DNA of 64,000 bases from JASGTU01 sp963821815 (lineage in GTDB: Bacteria > Chloroflexota > Anaerolineae > Caldilineales > Caldilineaceae): positions 1,922,001 through 1,986,000 of the forward strand of contig CAWGFG010000006.1 of the NCBI GenBank assembly GCA_963821815.1, in the 5' to 3' direction. A program made the position numbers and the translations under genes. The notes under the pieces were generated by a model that was given only the letters and a program-made list of their open reading frames with translations, made no database searches and was not told the origin of the DNA. This document shows, piece by piece, positions 27,285 through 36,493 of the stretch; the stretch's first letter is position 1; every line of letters starts with the position of its first letter.

Positions 27285-27983
27285 TTATTGCGTTTCGTCT
27301 GGTGCTGACAGAAACACCCAGTAATGCTTGTAGGTACTGTTCGGATCGTAGTAATGGCCGATGGCGACTTGATGTTGGCTGGCATAGAACGAATCGGTAG
27401 CCAGTACATGAATGCGATGATACTTGGAATTCATCCAGGCGTTGAAGACTGCCTGCGGCGTCTCATAACCTGCGCCGATCGACTCGATGTTGTTGGCGGT
27501 ACCGGAATTGGGATACCAATCCGGCAACAGATAACCGGCGTTCCACACGAGCGCATTGGGACCGTTGCCGTCCGGGTCCGTGTGGGCTACGTAATTCCTG
27601 GTCGCCATGTCAGCGGCTTTTGCACGAGCGACCTGTGCCAGAATCGAATGGCAATCGATTACCGGTCTGCCTTGTTCGGGATGCGCTTTAGCGAGTTCTA
27701 GGACTGCGTTTTCTTCGGCGCTCAACTCACATGCTGGACGAACGATCTTCGTATTGTCCACACTGTCTACATGTGAGGTCAGACCATTGCTGGCCATTGG
27801 GATATAGATCGGTGAGTTAAGCTGCGGGGCGTCCGACGCCGCTTGGACAGCGGATGGGCGGCTAAGACCTAAAATACTTAGCGTCAGAACGAGCGCCAGT
27901 AACGAAATTTCTATCCAGCCCAGAGATCGACTTCTGCGTGGCAATGCGATGCTTACTTTGAAACCAGTTAGCGGTGAGATCAT
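27285..27983 (-). CDS. Secreted or membrane-anchored CAP (SCP-like) domain protein
   Basis: 232 residues from ATG 27983, which has GGAG eight bases upstream; the frame is open to 28085 but the added residues are not convincing. A basic start is followed by a hydrophobic stretch (IEISLLALVLTLSILGLSR), a signal peptide or anchor. The CAP domain covers the C-terminal 150 residues: VARAKAADMATRNYVAHTDPDG, NNIESIGAGYETPQAVFNAWMNSKYHRIHVLA and the ending HYWVFLSAP. The histidines and glutamates of the CAP cavity are present. Role outside the cell unknown. Confidence 0.82.
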   Translation of the reverse strand: MISPLTGFKVSIALPRRSRSLGWIEISLLALVLTLSILGLSRPSAVQAASDAPQLNSPIYIPMASNGLTSHVDSVDNTKIVRPACELSAEENAVLELAKAHPEQGRPVIDCHSILAQVARAKAADMATRNYVAHTDPDGNGPNALVWNAGYLLPDWYPNSGTANNIESIGAGYETPQAVFNAWMNSKYHRIHVLATDSFYASQHQVAIGHYYDPNSTYKHYWVFLSAPDETQ

Positions 27984-28513
27984 GAATAGCGCTCCGTGCC
28001 TTGGTATCGGTGATGAAGCCGAAATCCGCGGAAGAATCTGATGGTCAGAGGCGAAATTTCGGCAATTGTTGGTTTCGTTCTCCAAATCTCAAGGCTATAG
28101 TAGCCTGTATTGCTTCGCCTTATCTCCCCATTGCCAAACCATTTCCTGCCGATCACCCTACCGTTGCGGAATGACCGCCTAGCCGCTGCTCAATGCAGCG
28201 CAATCACATGTTGACCCGTATGCAAACTGTCGGACAAGCGTTGTTAACTCAGTTGATCGGTCGTTCTATAGAGAGTCAGAACGGACATCAGGTGTCTTTA
28301 GGATAGTGTGATGGAGGGTCTTACGTGACGGAGATATGTCGCGTTGCTAGCTGTGATTCTTTAGGGAGGCACTCGTCCTTCGCGCATGCGGACAAGATGG
28401 AGGGGGGTACGTCACTTATCCGAAACACAAATGACCAGCCTAAGCCGGTCATTTGTCGCAGTTATCTATTTACTTTGTGGTAGGTTGGTGGAAGGTCTAG
28501 TTGTCGCTAGCTA
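27984..28513. other. Gene-free stretch upstream of the CAP-domain gene
   Basis: About 530 bases without a supported gene. The 3' part holds the inverted repeat at 28427-28456 behind the tricorn gene. The promoter of the CAP-domain gene should lie near 27990-28150, but I see no clear -35/-10 pair. Confidence 0.5.
28427..28456 (-). terminator. Inverted repeat after the tricorn gene
   Basis: ACAAATGACC (28427-28436) and GGTCATTTGT (28447-28456) form a perfect 10-base-pair stem with a 10-base loop, about 58 bases after the tricorn stop. GTTTCGG follows on the minus strand, so it is a weak terminator or an RNA-stabilising hairpin. Confidence 0.5.
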
Positions 28514-31500
28514 TTAGCGAGGCGGTAGTGCCGGCAGCGCACGACTGGGAGGCGGCTCCATCACAGGACGCTCGACGGGATTCTCCTCGAGCAAACGCAG
28601 CACTTCCTGAATGGATCGCTCGAGTTGCGGGTCGCGACCGGCAGCATAATCCTGTGGTTTTATGTCGACTTCAATGTCGGGATCAGTTCCATAATTCTCC
28701 ACATTCCAGCCCACGTCCTCAAACCAGAAGCTGTATTCTGGTTGCGTAGTAACGGTGCCGTCGACCAATGTATGGCGCGGGTAGATACCGATGACACCGC
28801 CCCAGGTACGTTTGCCTACAAGTGGTCCCAGCTTCATCAGTTTAAAGCTGTGGCAGAAGATGTCGCCATCGCTGCCCGCGTGTTCATTTGTCAGCGCCAC
28901 CAGTGGACCCGCTACCGATTCGATGGGATATGGAATCAGACCGCCCCAGCGTGACAGATCATAACCCAGCCGACGTCTGGCAAGCTTCTCTAGGATGAGC
29001 TGGCTCACATGTCCGCCGCCATTGTAGCGCACATCGACAATCAGCGCGTCGCGATCGATCTCTGTGAGGTAGCCGCGATGGAACTCTGCATAGCCAGTCG
29101 GCCCCATGTCGGGAATATGCACATAGCCCACGCGCCCATCTGTCGCCGCATGCACAGCCGCCCGGTTGTCTTCCACCCACCGACGATAGCGTGCCGGTGC
29201 TTCGGATATAATGGACTTCACCACAACTGATCGCGTATTGCGCTCTGCCAATGTCGGTTCGGTACCCTCATCCTCTCCATCCGTTGACTTGTCCTGCTGT
29301 TCGGCTTTCGGATCCTGCGACCCTTGTTGGTCAAGGTCCGAGTCGGAAGGCTCATCGCGAGCCGCCAATGTTAGCAGTACCTCGTTGCCGGCTTGATTGA
29401 CAAGCAACATAGGCGGGCTGGTCTGCTGATCCAAGCGTTGACCGTTGAGCGCGAGCATCACATCACCGTCACGCACGTCCACGCCCGGTGCGGCTAACGG
29501 CGAGTTGGTTCTTTCGTCCCATGCGTCGCCATGCAGAACGTTGTTAATCACGTAACCGTCTGCCGATTCATCCCAACTAAACTCGGCGCCGAGGAATCCC
29601 TGTCCATAATAAGGTCGCGGCAAGTAATCGCCGCCAAATTCATAGGCATGGCTGGTGCCCAGCTCTCCCTGCATCTCCCACATGAGGTCGCTGAACTCGC
29701 CGCGGGTGCTCACCCGTTCAATCAATGCGAAGTAGCGATGGTAGACCGTCTGCCAGTCAACCTGTGACATATTCTCCGACCAGAACTGATCCCGCTGCAA
29801 CCGCCAGGCCTCGCGGTACATCTGCTCCCATTCACTCTGAGGATCCACGGAAACCTTGATGCGTTGCATGTCGATCCAGCCATTCTTGCGCCGGTTCGGA
29901 CCGGAAGGCGGTTTCTCGCCGGCGTTGATGACGCGCAGCCGGTTGCCGGTGCGATAGGCGAGTTTCTTGCCGTTTGCAGAAACGGAAAAATCGCTGATTC
30001 GTTCGAAGAGCGTCTCGACTTTGTACTCCTTGAAATCGTACATGCGCAACTCGCCGTCGTCCTGCGAATCTTCCTCGAAGATATCCTGGTCCAGCGTGCC
30101 CTCCAGAGAGAAGACAGTGAAGAGAGCTTTGCCAGGAATGCCGATGATCTGACCGTATCGGGCATCCTGGACCGGGAAAGGCAATATGCGTTCCTCGATT
30201 CCGTCCAAATCAATCTGGATACGCGGTGGCTTGTCATCCTTCTTGTCAGATTTTTTCGGTGCGGCTGAGCCATTCTTTTCGCCAACGGAGAGCAGATCCG
30301 GCGGTTGAACGGCGTCGACTGCGTCGGCGTTCAATGTGTGCTCCGTAGTATCATCGACGGACTCATCCGCATCATCGTCGTCGTCAATGTCATCCGCGTC
30401 CATGTCGCCGTCTTCACCGTCGAACTCGTCGTCGTCCAATTCATCGTCAGTGTCTGCGCCGTCATCCTCATCCGAATCCGGTGTTTCGTCATCAAAGTCC
30501 GGCCTGGGAATGAACGGATTGGGTAAGTCAGACTGCAGTGTGATCAGATACGGACGCATGCCCCACGGAAAGCCGAGGTCGAAATGTAGCCCGTCGTAGA
30601 CCGGATTGAACTCGCGGTGGCTGAGGAAGTATAGATAGCGTCCGTCCGGGTCGAAGGAGGGCAGCACATCGTGCAGAACTGGTCGCGTGATCGTGAAGCG
30701 ACGCTGTCGTGGACTGGCATCCTCCTCATGCTCACTGACGTCCACAGCAGCTTGGGTGTCTTCTCGCGTCTTATCACCGGCATCGGAATCCGCCTCGGAA
30801 GTAGCCTCATCATCCAGCACATGATAAAGTCGAATCTCTGATGTGTTCATGCGCCGGCTGAAACTGTAAGCCAGCCATGCGCCGTCGGGAGACCAGTCAA
30901 AGCCGCCGATGCGCGAGTAACCGCCTTGATCGATGATGGTAATCTCGCTACTTTCGATATTGACAACCAGAAGCTCGTTGCGATGATTGGACAGTGCGAC
31001 CATGTCTTCTGTAGGCGAGGTTCTAAGCTCGACGATACGCCCCAGGTCTAGCCCTTCCAGCAGCCTGGGCTCAGCCGTAGGATCCGGACCGAACACCACA
31101 AGCGTCTCCTCGCCGGGCTCGTCTGTGATCAGTGCCAGCCTATGCCCATCGGACAGCCATGTAGCATGGCGGTACCGAACGCCGTCCCGCTTGCCATACT
31201 GCAAAACCGGGCCTTCTTGGTTGTAGAACGCGAACGGTTTGCCCCGCGTGGTGAGGGCCAGCGCCTTCCCGGACGGATGTAGGTTATAGCTATCAAGGTA
31301 GCGGCTGCTGTCTACGAAGCGGCGATTGCGGCGAACGCGCGGGCTGCGATAGGCTACTTCCACGCAAACCGAACTATCAGCGACAGGATCGTATACATAG
31401 ATGTCCGCGCCCGCGTGATAGACGATTCGCTGTCCGTCTGTACTTGGATTGCGAGCATAGTAGTCGGCGTGATCGCTGTGCCGGCGGATGTCGTTCCCAT

Positions 31501-32167
31501 CTGGTAGACAACTATATAGATTCCCGATGCCTTCGTGGTCGCTGACGAAGTAGATGCGTGAATCGCCATTGGCGTGCAGCCACATGGGCGAACCGATGTT
31601 ACCAGACAGCGCCTCGAGCAAACGAACGAACTCACCATCGCCATTTCTATCGATCCACAGATGGCCGGCTGTGCCGCCGCGATAGCGCTTCCAACGGGCT
31701 GAGTCGCCGGTGTTGCGTCCTATGACAATCGCGCCGTCCGGGCCGTATGCGATGGCGCCTGCCGGTCCATAGGGCAGCGGCGTTATCTCGCCATTCTCGG
31801 CGTCTGCGCGGATGGAGAAGAGCGCCATCTCTCTACGATTAACCTGACCGTACGAAGTAGTGAACAGAATCTCTTTACCGTCTTGTGACCAACCGACGAT
31901 ATGGCTATTGCTATTGAGGTAGGTGAGACGGCGTTCTTGCCCGCCGTCGCTTGGCATGACATAGACCTCCGGACCGCCTTCCTCTCGGCCCACGAAGGCA
32001 AGGAGAGATCCATCCGGTGAGAGTCTAGGCGTCGTCACTTCGCCAAGATTGCTGGTCAAGCGGCGTGCGATACCGCCGTCTACTGATACGGTCCACAGGT
32101 CGTCTTCTGAAATAAATACAATTGTATCGTCATGTATGGTTGGGTGGCGATAGTAGCCTGCTGCCAT
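28514..32167 (-). CDS. Tricorn protease homologue (S41 family, WD40-like propeller plus PDZ)
   Basis: 1217 residues, longer than the 1,030-1,080 usual for archaeal and actinobacterial tricorn. Propeller repeats fill the N-terminal half (RRLTSNLGEVTTPRLSPDGS, GFDWSPDGAWLAYSFSRRM). After an Asp/Glu-rich insert at about residues 550-610 come the C1 helical domain, a PDZ domain (DVMLALNGQRLDQQ) and the S41 core. GTSHAYEFGG provides the catalytic Ser-His pair, NEHAGSDGDIF the nucleophile serine and the end region EYSFWFEDVG the last acid. It degrades peptides downstream of the proteasome or Lon/Clp. Monocistronic, with gene-free DNA on both sides. Confidence 0.92.
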   Translation of the reverse strand: MAAGYYRHPTIHDDTIVFISEDDLWTVSVDGGIARRLTSNLGEVTTPRLSPDGSLLAFVGREEGGPEVYVMPSDGGQERRLTYLNSNSHIVGWSQDGKEILFTTSYGQVNRREMALFSIRADAENGEITPLPYGPAGAIAYGPDGAIVIGRNTGDSARWKRYRGGTAGHLWIDRNGDGEFVRLLEALSGNIGSPMWLHANGDSRIYFVSDHEGIGNLYSCLPDGNDIRRHSDHADYYARNPSTDGQRIVYHAGADIYVYDPVADSSVCVEVAYRSPRVRRNRRFVDSSRYLDSYNLHPSGKALALTTRGKPFAFYNQEGPVLQYGKRDGVRYRHATWLSDGHRLALITDEPGEETLVVFGPDPTAEPRLLEGLDLGRIVELRTSPTEDMVALSNHRNELLVVNIESSEITIIDQGGYSRIGGFDWSPDGAWLAYSFSRRMNTSEIRLYHVLDDEATSEADSDAGDKTREDTQAAVDVSEHEEDASPRQRRFTITRPVLHDVLPSFDPDGRYLYFLSHREFNPVYDGLHFDLGFPWGMRPYLITLQSDLPNPFIPRPDFDDETPDSDEDDGADTDDELDDDEFDGEDGDMDADDIDDDDDADESVDDTTEHTLNADAVDAVQPPDLLSVGEKNGSAAPKKSDKKDDKPPRIQIDLDGIEERILPFPVQDARYGQIIGIPGKALFTVFSLEGTLDQDIFEEDSQDDGELRMYDFKEYKVETLFERISDFSVSANGKKLAYRTGNRLRVINAGEKPPSGPNRRKNGWIDMQRIKVSVDPQSEWEQMYREAWRLQRDQFWSENMSQVDWQTVYHRYFALIERVSTRGEFSDLMWEMQGELGTSHAYEFGGDYLPRPYYGQGFLGAEFSWDESADGYVINNVLHGDAWDERTNSPLAAPGVDVRDGDVMLALNGQRLDQQTSPPMLLVNQAGNEVLLTLAARDEPSDSDLDQQGSQDPKAEQQDKSTDGEDEGTEPTLAERNTRSVVVKSIISEAPARYRRWVEDNRAAVHAATDGRVGYVHIPDMGPTGYAEFHRGYLTEIDRDALIVDVRYNGGGHVSQLILEKLARRRLGYDLSRWGGLIPYPIESVAGPLVALTNEHAGSDGDIFCHSFKLMKLGPLVGKRTWGGVIGIYPRHTLVDGTVTTQPEYSFWFEDVGWNVENYGTDPDIEVDIKPQDYAAGRDPQLERSIQEVLRLLEENPVERPVMEPPPSRALPALPPR

Positions 32168-32915
32168 GCGTTCTATCCTCTGTCGCTATTCAGTATTCTG
32201 TTGAAACGATCGGTGATCATTTCAGCTACATAAAACGTGCGGCTCTGCCAGAAGTTGTCACACTATATCGGCGCGGCCAGTTCAAGACTTCCTTGTGCGG
32301 AAGCTTCATTCTTATTCATTCGAGCTAAATGGTTCATTAACCGACAAGATTCTGTAGTATATCCTCTTTCCCGCGCACGACCAATCAGAGTTGTCCATTT
32401 CTTTTCAGCAATACGGGGATAGGTATAAATTAGCGACGGCATTAAAGGCTGATCGGTTCCGCCACTGGGAAACTAAAGGAGCTCCGTCACGTGGGTATGG
32501 AACCTTCACGCATCTTCCTGGAAGCCGCCTGAGCTTCCGCTCAGCCGAAGCTATCCAGGAAGTGAATGTACACGACGGTCGAAACGTGTCTCACCCCTAC
32601 CGGTGGGACAATGGAGTTACTTGGCTTTGCGCAGATCAACCTCAGACAGGCTGATTGAACGCCATTGCTGCCAATATGTGTCGAGTGTCGAACCGTATCG
32701 ATTGGCCATTCAGCTAATTTTGACAGAAACAGTTGGTGTAAACGTATTATCTTGCCTTACATAGTTGGCCGCCGCATAGAAGCCCGCTGCATTGGATTTC
32801 AACTTACAGCATGCTATAATCCGCGGCGGTTCCCCTCAAGCCCATGCTGCATAGTAAGGACCGGCAATCACTAGCCGTCGCCCTGTCAATCAACACAATA
32901 TAGAAAGTATTTCTC
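32168..32915. other. 748-base gene-free stretch, with predicted RNA structure in its middle
   Basis: Only short, unconvincing frames occur. The middle part (32455-32562) folds strongly and is listed separately. The part from 32563 to 32915 should hold the promoter of the propeller-protein gene; none is obvious. Confidence 0.55.
32455..32562 (+). ncRNA. Candidate structured RNA element
   Basis: Two adjoining helices can be drawn. GGTTCC+CCAC (32455-32465) pairs with GTGG+GGAACC (32491-32504), enclosing a GGAG/CTCC hairpin. CTTCCTGGA (32514-32522) pairs perfectly with TCCAGGAAG (32554-32562), enclosing CTGAGC-TTCC-GCTCAG (32529-32544). The motif CCGCCACTG recalls cobalamin riboswitches, but the other conserved boxes are missing. 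The helices are equally possible on either strand. Confidence 0.35.
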
Positions 32916-34052
32916 ATGACATCAAAGCCCACTGCGAGCTTTACACCAAAGCAACAAGTGGCGTTAGTTCGCCTGTTGAATGGCCTCATCGATCAAGCGG
33001 GAGCCAGGGTTATTGTGGAGCCGAACGCGGCCAAAACAGGCTTCTGGTTCGGCGGCGGCAATGCAATTCAGGATGACGGCGGCGTTATCTGGCTGAGCGG
33101 TCGATACCGCAACTTCGGCGATTCTCGAACCGGGCTTGCTGCCGGCGAGCGCGGTCTGGAGATCGCCATCTTTCGCTCCGATGATCATGGACAGTCATTC
33201 CAAAAAGTACGTTCTTGGTCCAAGGCAGATCTCTCGCAATACGGAGATCGTGTAGTCTCCTTCGAGGGCACTTCGCTTCATCGCCTGCACGACGGCTCCT
33301 GGGAATTGTTCATCTCATCAGAGAAGGATGTCTCCTATCCAGAGCCGCTGGAAAACATGCAGAAAACGGGCACCGGCGTCTGGTCGATCGACGTCATCAC
33401 CGGTCCATCGCCGGATGCGCTGGATGGAAGCACACTGAAACCGGTGCTCGTAAACAGAGATGTCGCGCCTTATCTGCATGTGAAAGACCCGGTTGTCTAC
33501 GACGCGGCGGATGGCTCGACGCATCTCATTTTCTGCTCCCACCCTTTCTCCTGGTCATCAAGCAACACCGGGCTGGCGGTACGCCCTGTCGGCGCTGAAG
33601 ATTTTCATGTGCAGGCGTGGGAGATTATTTCACGCGGGGCCACGTGGGATGTAGCTGCGACGCGAATTACCAGCCGGATCAAAATTCCGACAATTGGACT
33701 GTTCGCCGATGCACCGGCTACGACCGTCTTTTTCTATGACGGGGCTGAATGTCTCCGCTCGCACGAAGAGAACCTGCAGGCTGTGAGCCGTCCGCGCGGC
33801 TACAGCTGCGAGGAGATCGGTGGAGCACTGGTTGGCATCGAGGACGAGTATGACTCGTTGGAACGCTTGTCGCTGCTCTTTCCACTCTTCGTATCGCCCT
33901 ATGGCACAGGCTCCAGCCGCTATGTGGAAGTGCTGCAGATGGACGATGGATGGCTGGCTATGTGGGAACAGGGCCAGAGCAACGGCTCTCAGCCGCTTGT
34001 GGCCAATTTCCTTCCCATGTCTGAAATCGAATCGATCCTAAAAGAAGAATGA
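32916..34052 (+). CDS. Predicted beta-propeller protein (sialidase/GH43-like fold), function unknown
   Basis: 378 residues. The pattern of repeated strands with Asp-box-like and propeller motifs (GVIWLSGRYRNFG, IAIFRSDDHGQSFQKV, SLHRLHDGSWELFISSEKD, LHVKDPVVYDAADGSTHLIF, TVFFYDGAECLRSHEEN) suggests a five-bladed propeller as in sialidases or GH43/GH130-type glycosidases. SDDHGQSF resembles the sialidase Asp box. No signal peptide is seen. The neighbour lipoprotein hydrolase begins four bases after its stop, so both work in the same process. Substrate unknown. Confidence 0.6.
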   Translation: MTSKPTASFTPKQQVALVRLLNGLIDQAGARVIVEPNAAKTGFWFGGGNAIQDDGGVIWLSGRYRNFGDSRTGLAAGERGLEIAIFRSDDHGQSFQKVRSWSKADLSQYGDRVVSFEGTSLHRLHDGSWELFISSEKDVSYPEPLENMQKTGTGVWSIDVITGPSPDALDGSTLKPVLVNRDVAPYLHVKDPVVYDAADGSTHLIFCSHPFSWSSSNTGLAVRPVGAEDFHVQAWEIISRGATWDVAATRITSRIKIPTIGLFADAPATTVFFYDGAECLRSHEENLQAVSRPRGYSCEEIGGALVGIEDEYDSLERLSLLFPLFVSPYGTGSSRYVEVLQMDDGWLAMWEQGQSNGSQPLVANFLPMSEIESILKEE

Positions 34053-34056
34053 TCCG

Positions 34057-35367
34057 ATGCTGCTTCCTAGCGACCGCCGTAAATCCTACGTGCGCTGGTT
34101 CATGGTGTTGGTGCTGGCGACGGTGTTCCTGGGAAGCTGTACGCCATCCCCGGAAGCAAATGTAGTCACCTATCTACTATCGCAACGGCTGGGAACGTTT
34201 ACACTAGAACCCAACCGCGGCATGCCTGGTACGTTGACCGGACTCGTGCATCACGGTGACAAACCTATTGAGGGCGCTAGCGTCATCGTTTCCGAGCGCT
34301 ACGGCGTGACCCACACAGGCGTCACCGACGTGGACGGGCGCTATACTATCGAAGGAATACCGCCTGGGCAATATGTACCGGCAGCCGTCGCCCCGCACTA
34401 TGATCCCGCCGTAGCCGAAGATGTGCTCGGTGTCCCTTTCTTGTCGACGATCGCATCCAATGCCACGACCGAGGCAGCGCCCATCGAGCTGGACCCGCAT
34501 GTCATTCCACCCCTGCCAGAACCGCTGGCGGAGGCGGTTGATCTCACCTACACCGGATCATATACGGCTACTTCACACTATCCGCCCGACAGCGTGGCGC
34601 AGGTAGACAGCTATTCGTTTGAACAGGACGGCATCGTGAATGAATGGTTGCGAGTCTACGTGCCGGCGGGAACGAACGAAGACGATAAGCTGCCCATGTT
34701 GTTTGCCATGTATCCAGGGCCGACTGACAGTTGGGAGGAAATCAGTGTTGCCTTGGCGCAGGGCAGCTACGCGGTCGTAGCGCTCGGCCCCATGATGGAA
34801 CGCGGCGTCGACATTGAATCGCATGCGCGGGATGCGCGCATCGCGCTGAACTTGGCCTTACAGGGCGATTTAGGACCGAATATCGCCGGCGACAAAGCGG
34901 TTGCGCTGGGCGGCAGCTTTAGCAGCCCCATTCTGCGGCGTATGATCCTGGATGAACCGGACACGATTGCTGCATGGATTGTTCTCGGAGGCATCAGCGA
35001 CGGCTACGGATTGGCCAACGACTTCTACGAAGGCCGTTTGGAGTTGCCGGAAATCCACAATTTAGCGATTCCGGCTTTCGGCATGCCCAACCTCTATCCC
35101 CTGCCGTTCCTTCGTTACTCGTCCATCTATTCGGCGGCAGAGCTTCCACCGACTATGATCAACCATACGGTCAACGATCCGACCACGCATATTGAGCAGG
35201 CGTATAAGCTGGAAGATGCGTTGAAAGCTGCTGGCGTACCGGTTGAATCGTTCTACTATGAGGACGCGAGCCACTACCTGCAGCTAGGCGAATACACTCC
35301 TGAATCCAGTAAAGAGATGTACCGGCGCGTCATGGATTATATTGCCGCGCATGTCAACGCGGACTAG
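34057..35367 (+). CDS. Lipoprotein with carboxypeptidase-regulatory-like domain and alpha/beta hydrolase domain
   Basis: 436 residues. The N-terminus (YVRWFMVLVLATVFLGSC) is a lipoprotein signal with the lipobox LGSC. Residues about 50-120 form a carboxypeptidase D regulatory-like beta sandwich (GTLTGLVHHGDKPIEGASV, DVDGRYTIEGIPPGQY). The rest is an alpha/beta hydrolase of esterase or prolyl-oligopeptidase type, with nucleophile elbow GGSFSS and a terminal histidine in EDASHYLQLGEY. It acts at the outer face of the membrane, probably as an esterase or peptidase. It begins four bases after the propeller gene. Confidence 0.78.
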   Translation: MLLPSDRRKSYVRWFMVLVLATVFLGSCTPSPEANVVTYLLSQRLGTFTLEPNRGMPGTLTGLVHHGDKPIEGASVIVSERYGVTHTGVTDVDGRYTIEGIPPGQYVPAAVAPHYDPAVAEDVLGVPFLSTIASNATTEAAPIELDPHVIPPLPEPLAEAVDLTYTGSYTATSHYPPDSVAQVDSYSFEQDGIVNEWLRVYVPAGTNEDDKLPMLFAMYPGPTDSWEEISVALAQGSYAVVALGPMMERGVDIESHARDARIALNLALQGDLGPNIAGDKAVALGGSFSSPILRRMILDEPDTIAAWIVLGGISDGYGLANDFYEGRLELPEIHNLAIPAFGMPNLYPLPFLRYSSIYSAAELPPTMINHTVNDPTTHIEQAYKLEDALKAAGVPVESFYYEDASHYLQLGEYTPESSKEMYRRVMDYIAAHVNAD

Positions 35368-35476
35368 TCTCGCCGGATGTCGATAGGAAGCGAGCATACG
35401 GCCTTTCGCCACGAACTCCCCGATACTGAAGTTTAGCTGTACTGACACTCACGGGAGAGGCGGGGACGGTGAAATT

Positions 35477-36454
35477 ATGGACACAACAATCATGGATAGC
35501 GCGAAAAGAGAGTATAAGGCCTTACATGAAGGTGCGACTATTCGGCGTCTGATCGGCGCAGCGCCTTTGCGCGTACTTGGCGAGGATCGTGTCGTCTTCC
35601 TGCAGCGGCTGACCACAAACGACGTGAAGTCGTTGCTACCCGGGCAATCGGTTGTGACTATCCTCACGTCGCCGACGGCTCACATTCTCAATGTGTTTAC
35701 CGTTATTTTTCAGCCCGAGAGTTTGCTGTTATTGCCGGCGTCTGGGCGTAGCGACGATCTTCTGCAGCACCTGCGCGGCCAGATCTTCTTCATGGACAAA
35801 GTGCAGGTTCAGCCGCTAGAAGAGGTGCGAATTCGGGTTATGGGTCCTCTGGCTGGAGAGAAGCTGGCAGCGTTAGATCTAGTCGCTGTTCCTACTGAAG
35901 ATAATTCAGTCCGAGACGACGGCGAATTCCTGATCGTGAAACAAGATACGTACGACGTGCCAGGCTACGAAATTGTCGGTGCAGAGGATGCCGTCGCACA
36001 GCTTGTCGAGCAACTGGTCGATGATGGTGCGGTCGTGCTGCACAACGACGACGCCTATGAGGTTGCGCGCATCGAACAGGGTCGTCCAGCGCCGGGCTCA
36101 GAGCTCACGGAGAGGTACAATCCGCTGGAAATTGGCATGGGGTGGGCCTACTCTCAGACGAAGGGTTGCTTCACAGGCCAGGAGATTCTGGCGCGGCAGA
36201 CTAACTATGACAAGGTTACGAAGCGCCTGATCGGGTTGACGAGTCAGTCGCCGATCGCAGTCGGCGATGGTGTAGCTGCGGACGGCAAAACCGTCGGAGA
36301 AGTCACAAGCACCGCCTACAGCGATAGGCTTAATGCACACATTACCCTATCTGTGGTACGCCATGCACAGTTCGAGCCGGGCACGGTAGTTCAGGTCGGA
36401 ACAATTGATGCAACAGTTGTCGAACTGCCTTTCGTGTCCACAGCAGTCAACTAG
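35477..36454 (+). CDS. ygfZ: YgfZ/GcvT-fold folate-binding protein
   Basis: 325 residues. The YgfZ signature is seen as QTKGCFTGQEILARQ, with the conserved cysteine. The N-terminus (LGEDRVVFLQRLTTNDVKSL) and the beta-barrel C-terminal segment match the aminomethyltransferase (GcvT) fold. YgfZ helps iron-sulphur cluster enzymes keep their clusters, possibly via tetrahydrofolate. GcvT itself is less likely because no gcvH or gcvP is nearby. It precedes lipM by 39 bases; lipoyl synthase is an Fe-S enzyme, so the pairing makes sense. Confidence 0.87.
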   Translation: MDTTIMDSAKREYKALHEGATIRRLIGAAPLRVLGEDRVVFLQRLTTNDVKSLLPGQSVVTILTSPTAHILNVFTVIFQPESLLLLPASGRSDDLLQHLRGQIFFMDKVQVQPLEEVRIRVMGPLAGEKLAALDLVAVPTEDNSVRDDGEFLIVKQDTYDVPGYEIVGAEDAVAQLVEQLVDDGAVVLHNDDAYEVARIEQGRPAPGSELTERYNPLEIGMGWAYSQTKGCFTGQEILARQTNYDKVTKRLIGLTSQSPIAVGDGVAADGKTVGEVTSTAYSDRLNAHITLSVVRHAQFEPGTVVQVGTIDATVVELPFVSTAVN

Positions 36455-36493
36455 TCCCTTCGTTCCGCAGCTTACATAGCAAGGCACAGTAGC

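Noticed and set aside
32451..32510. Cobalamin riboswitch
   Set aside because: Only CCGCCACTG is present; the later conserved AAG-CAGGA-AC-like box is not found, and the downstream genes have no link with B12.
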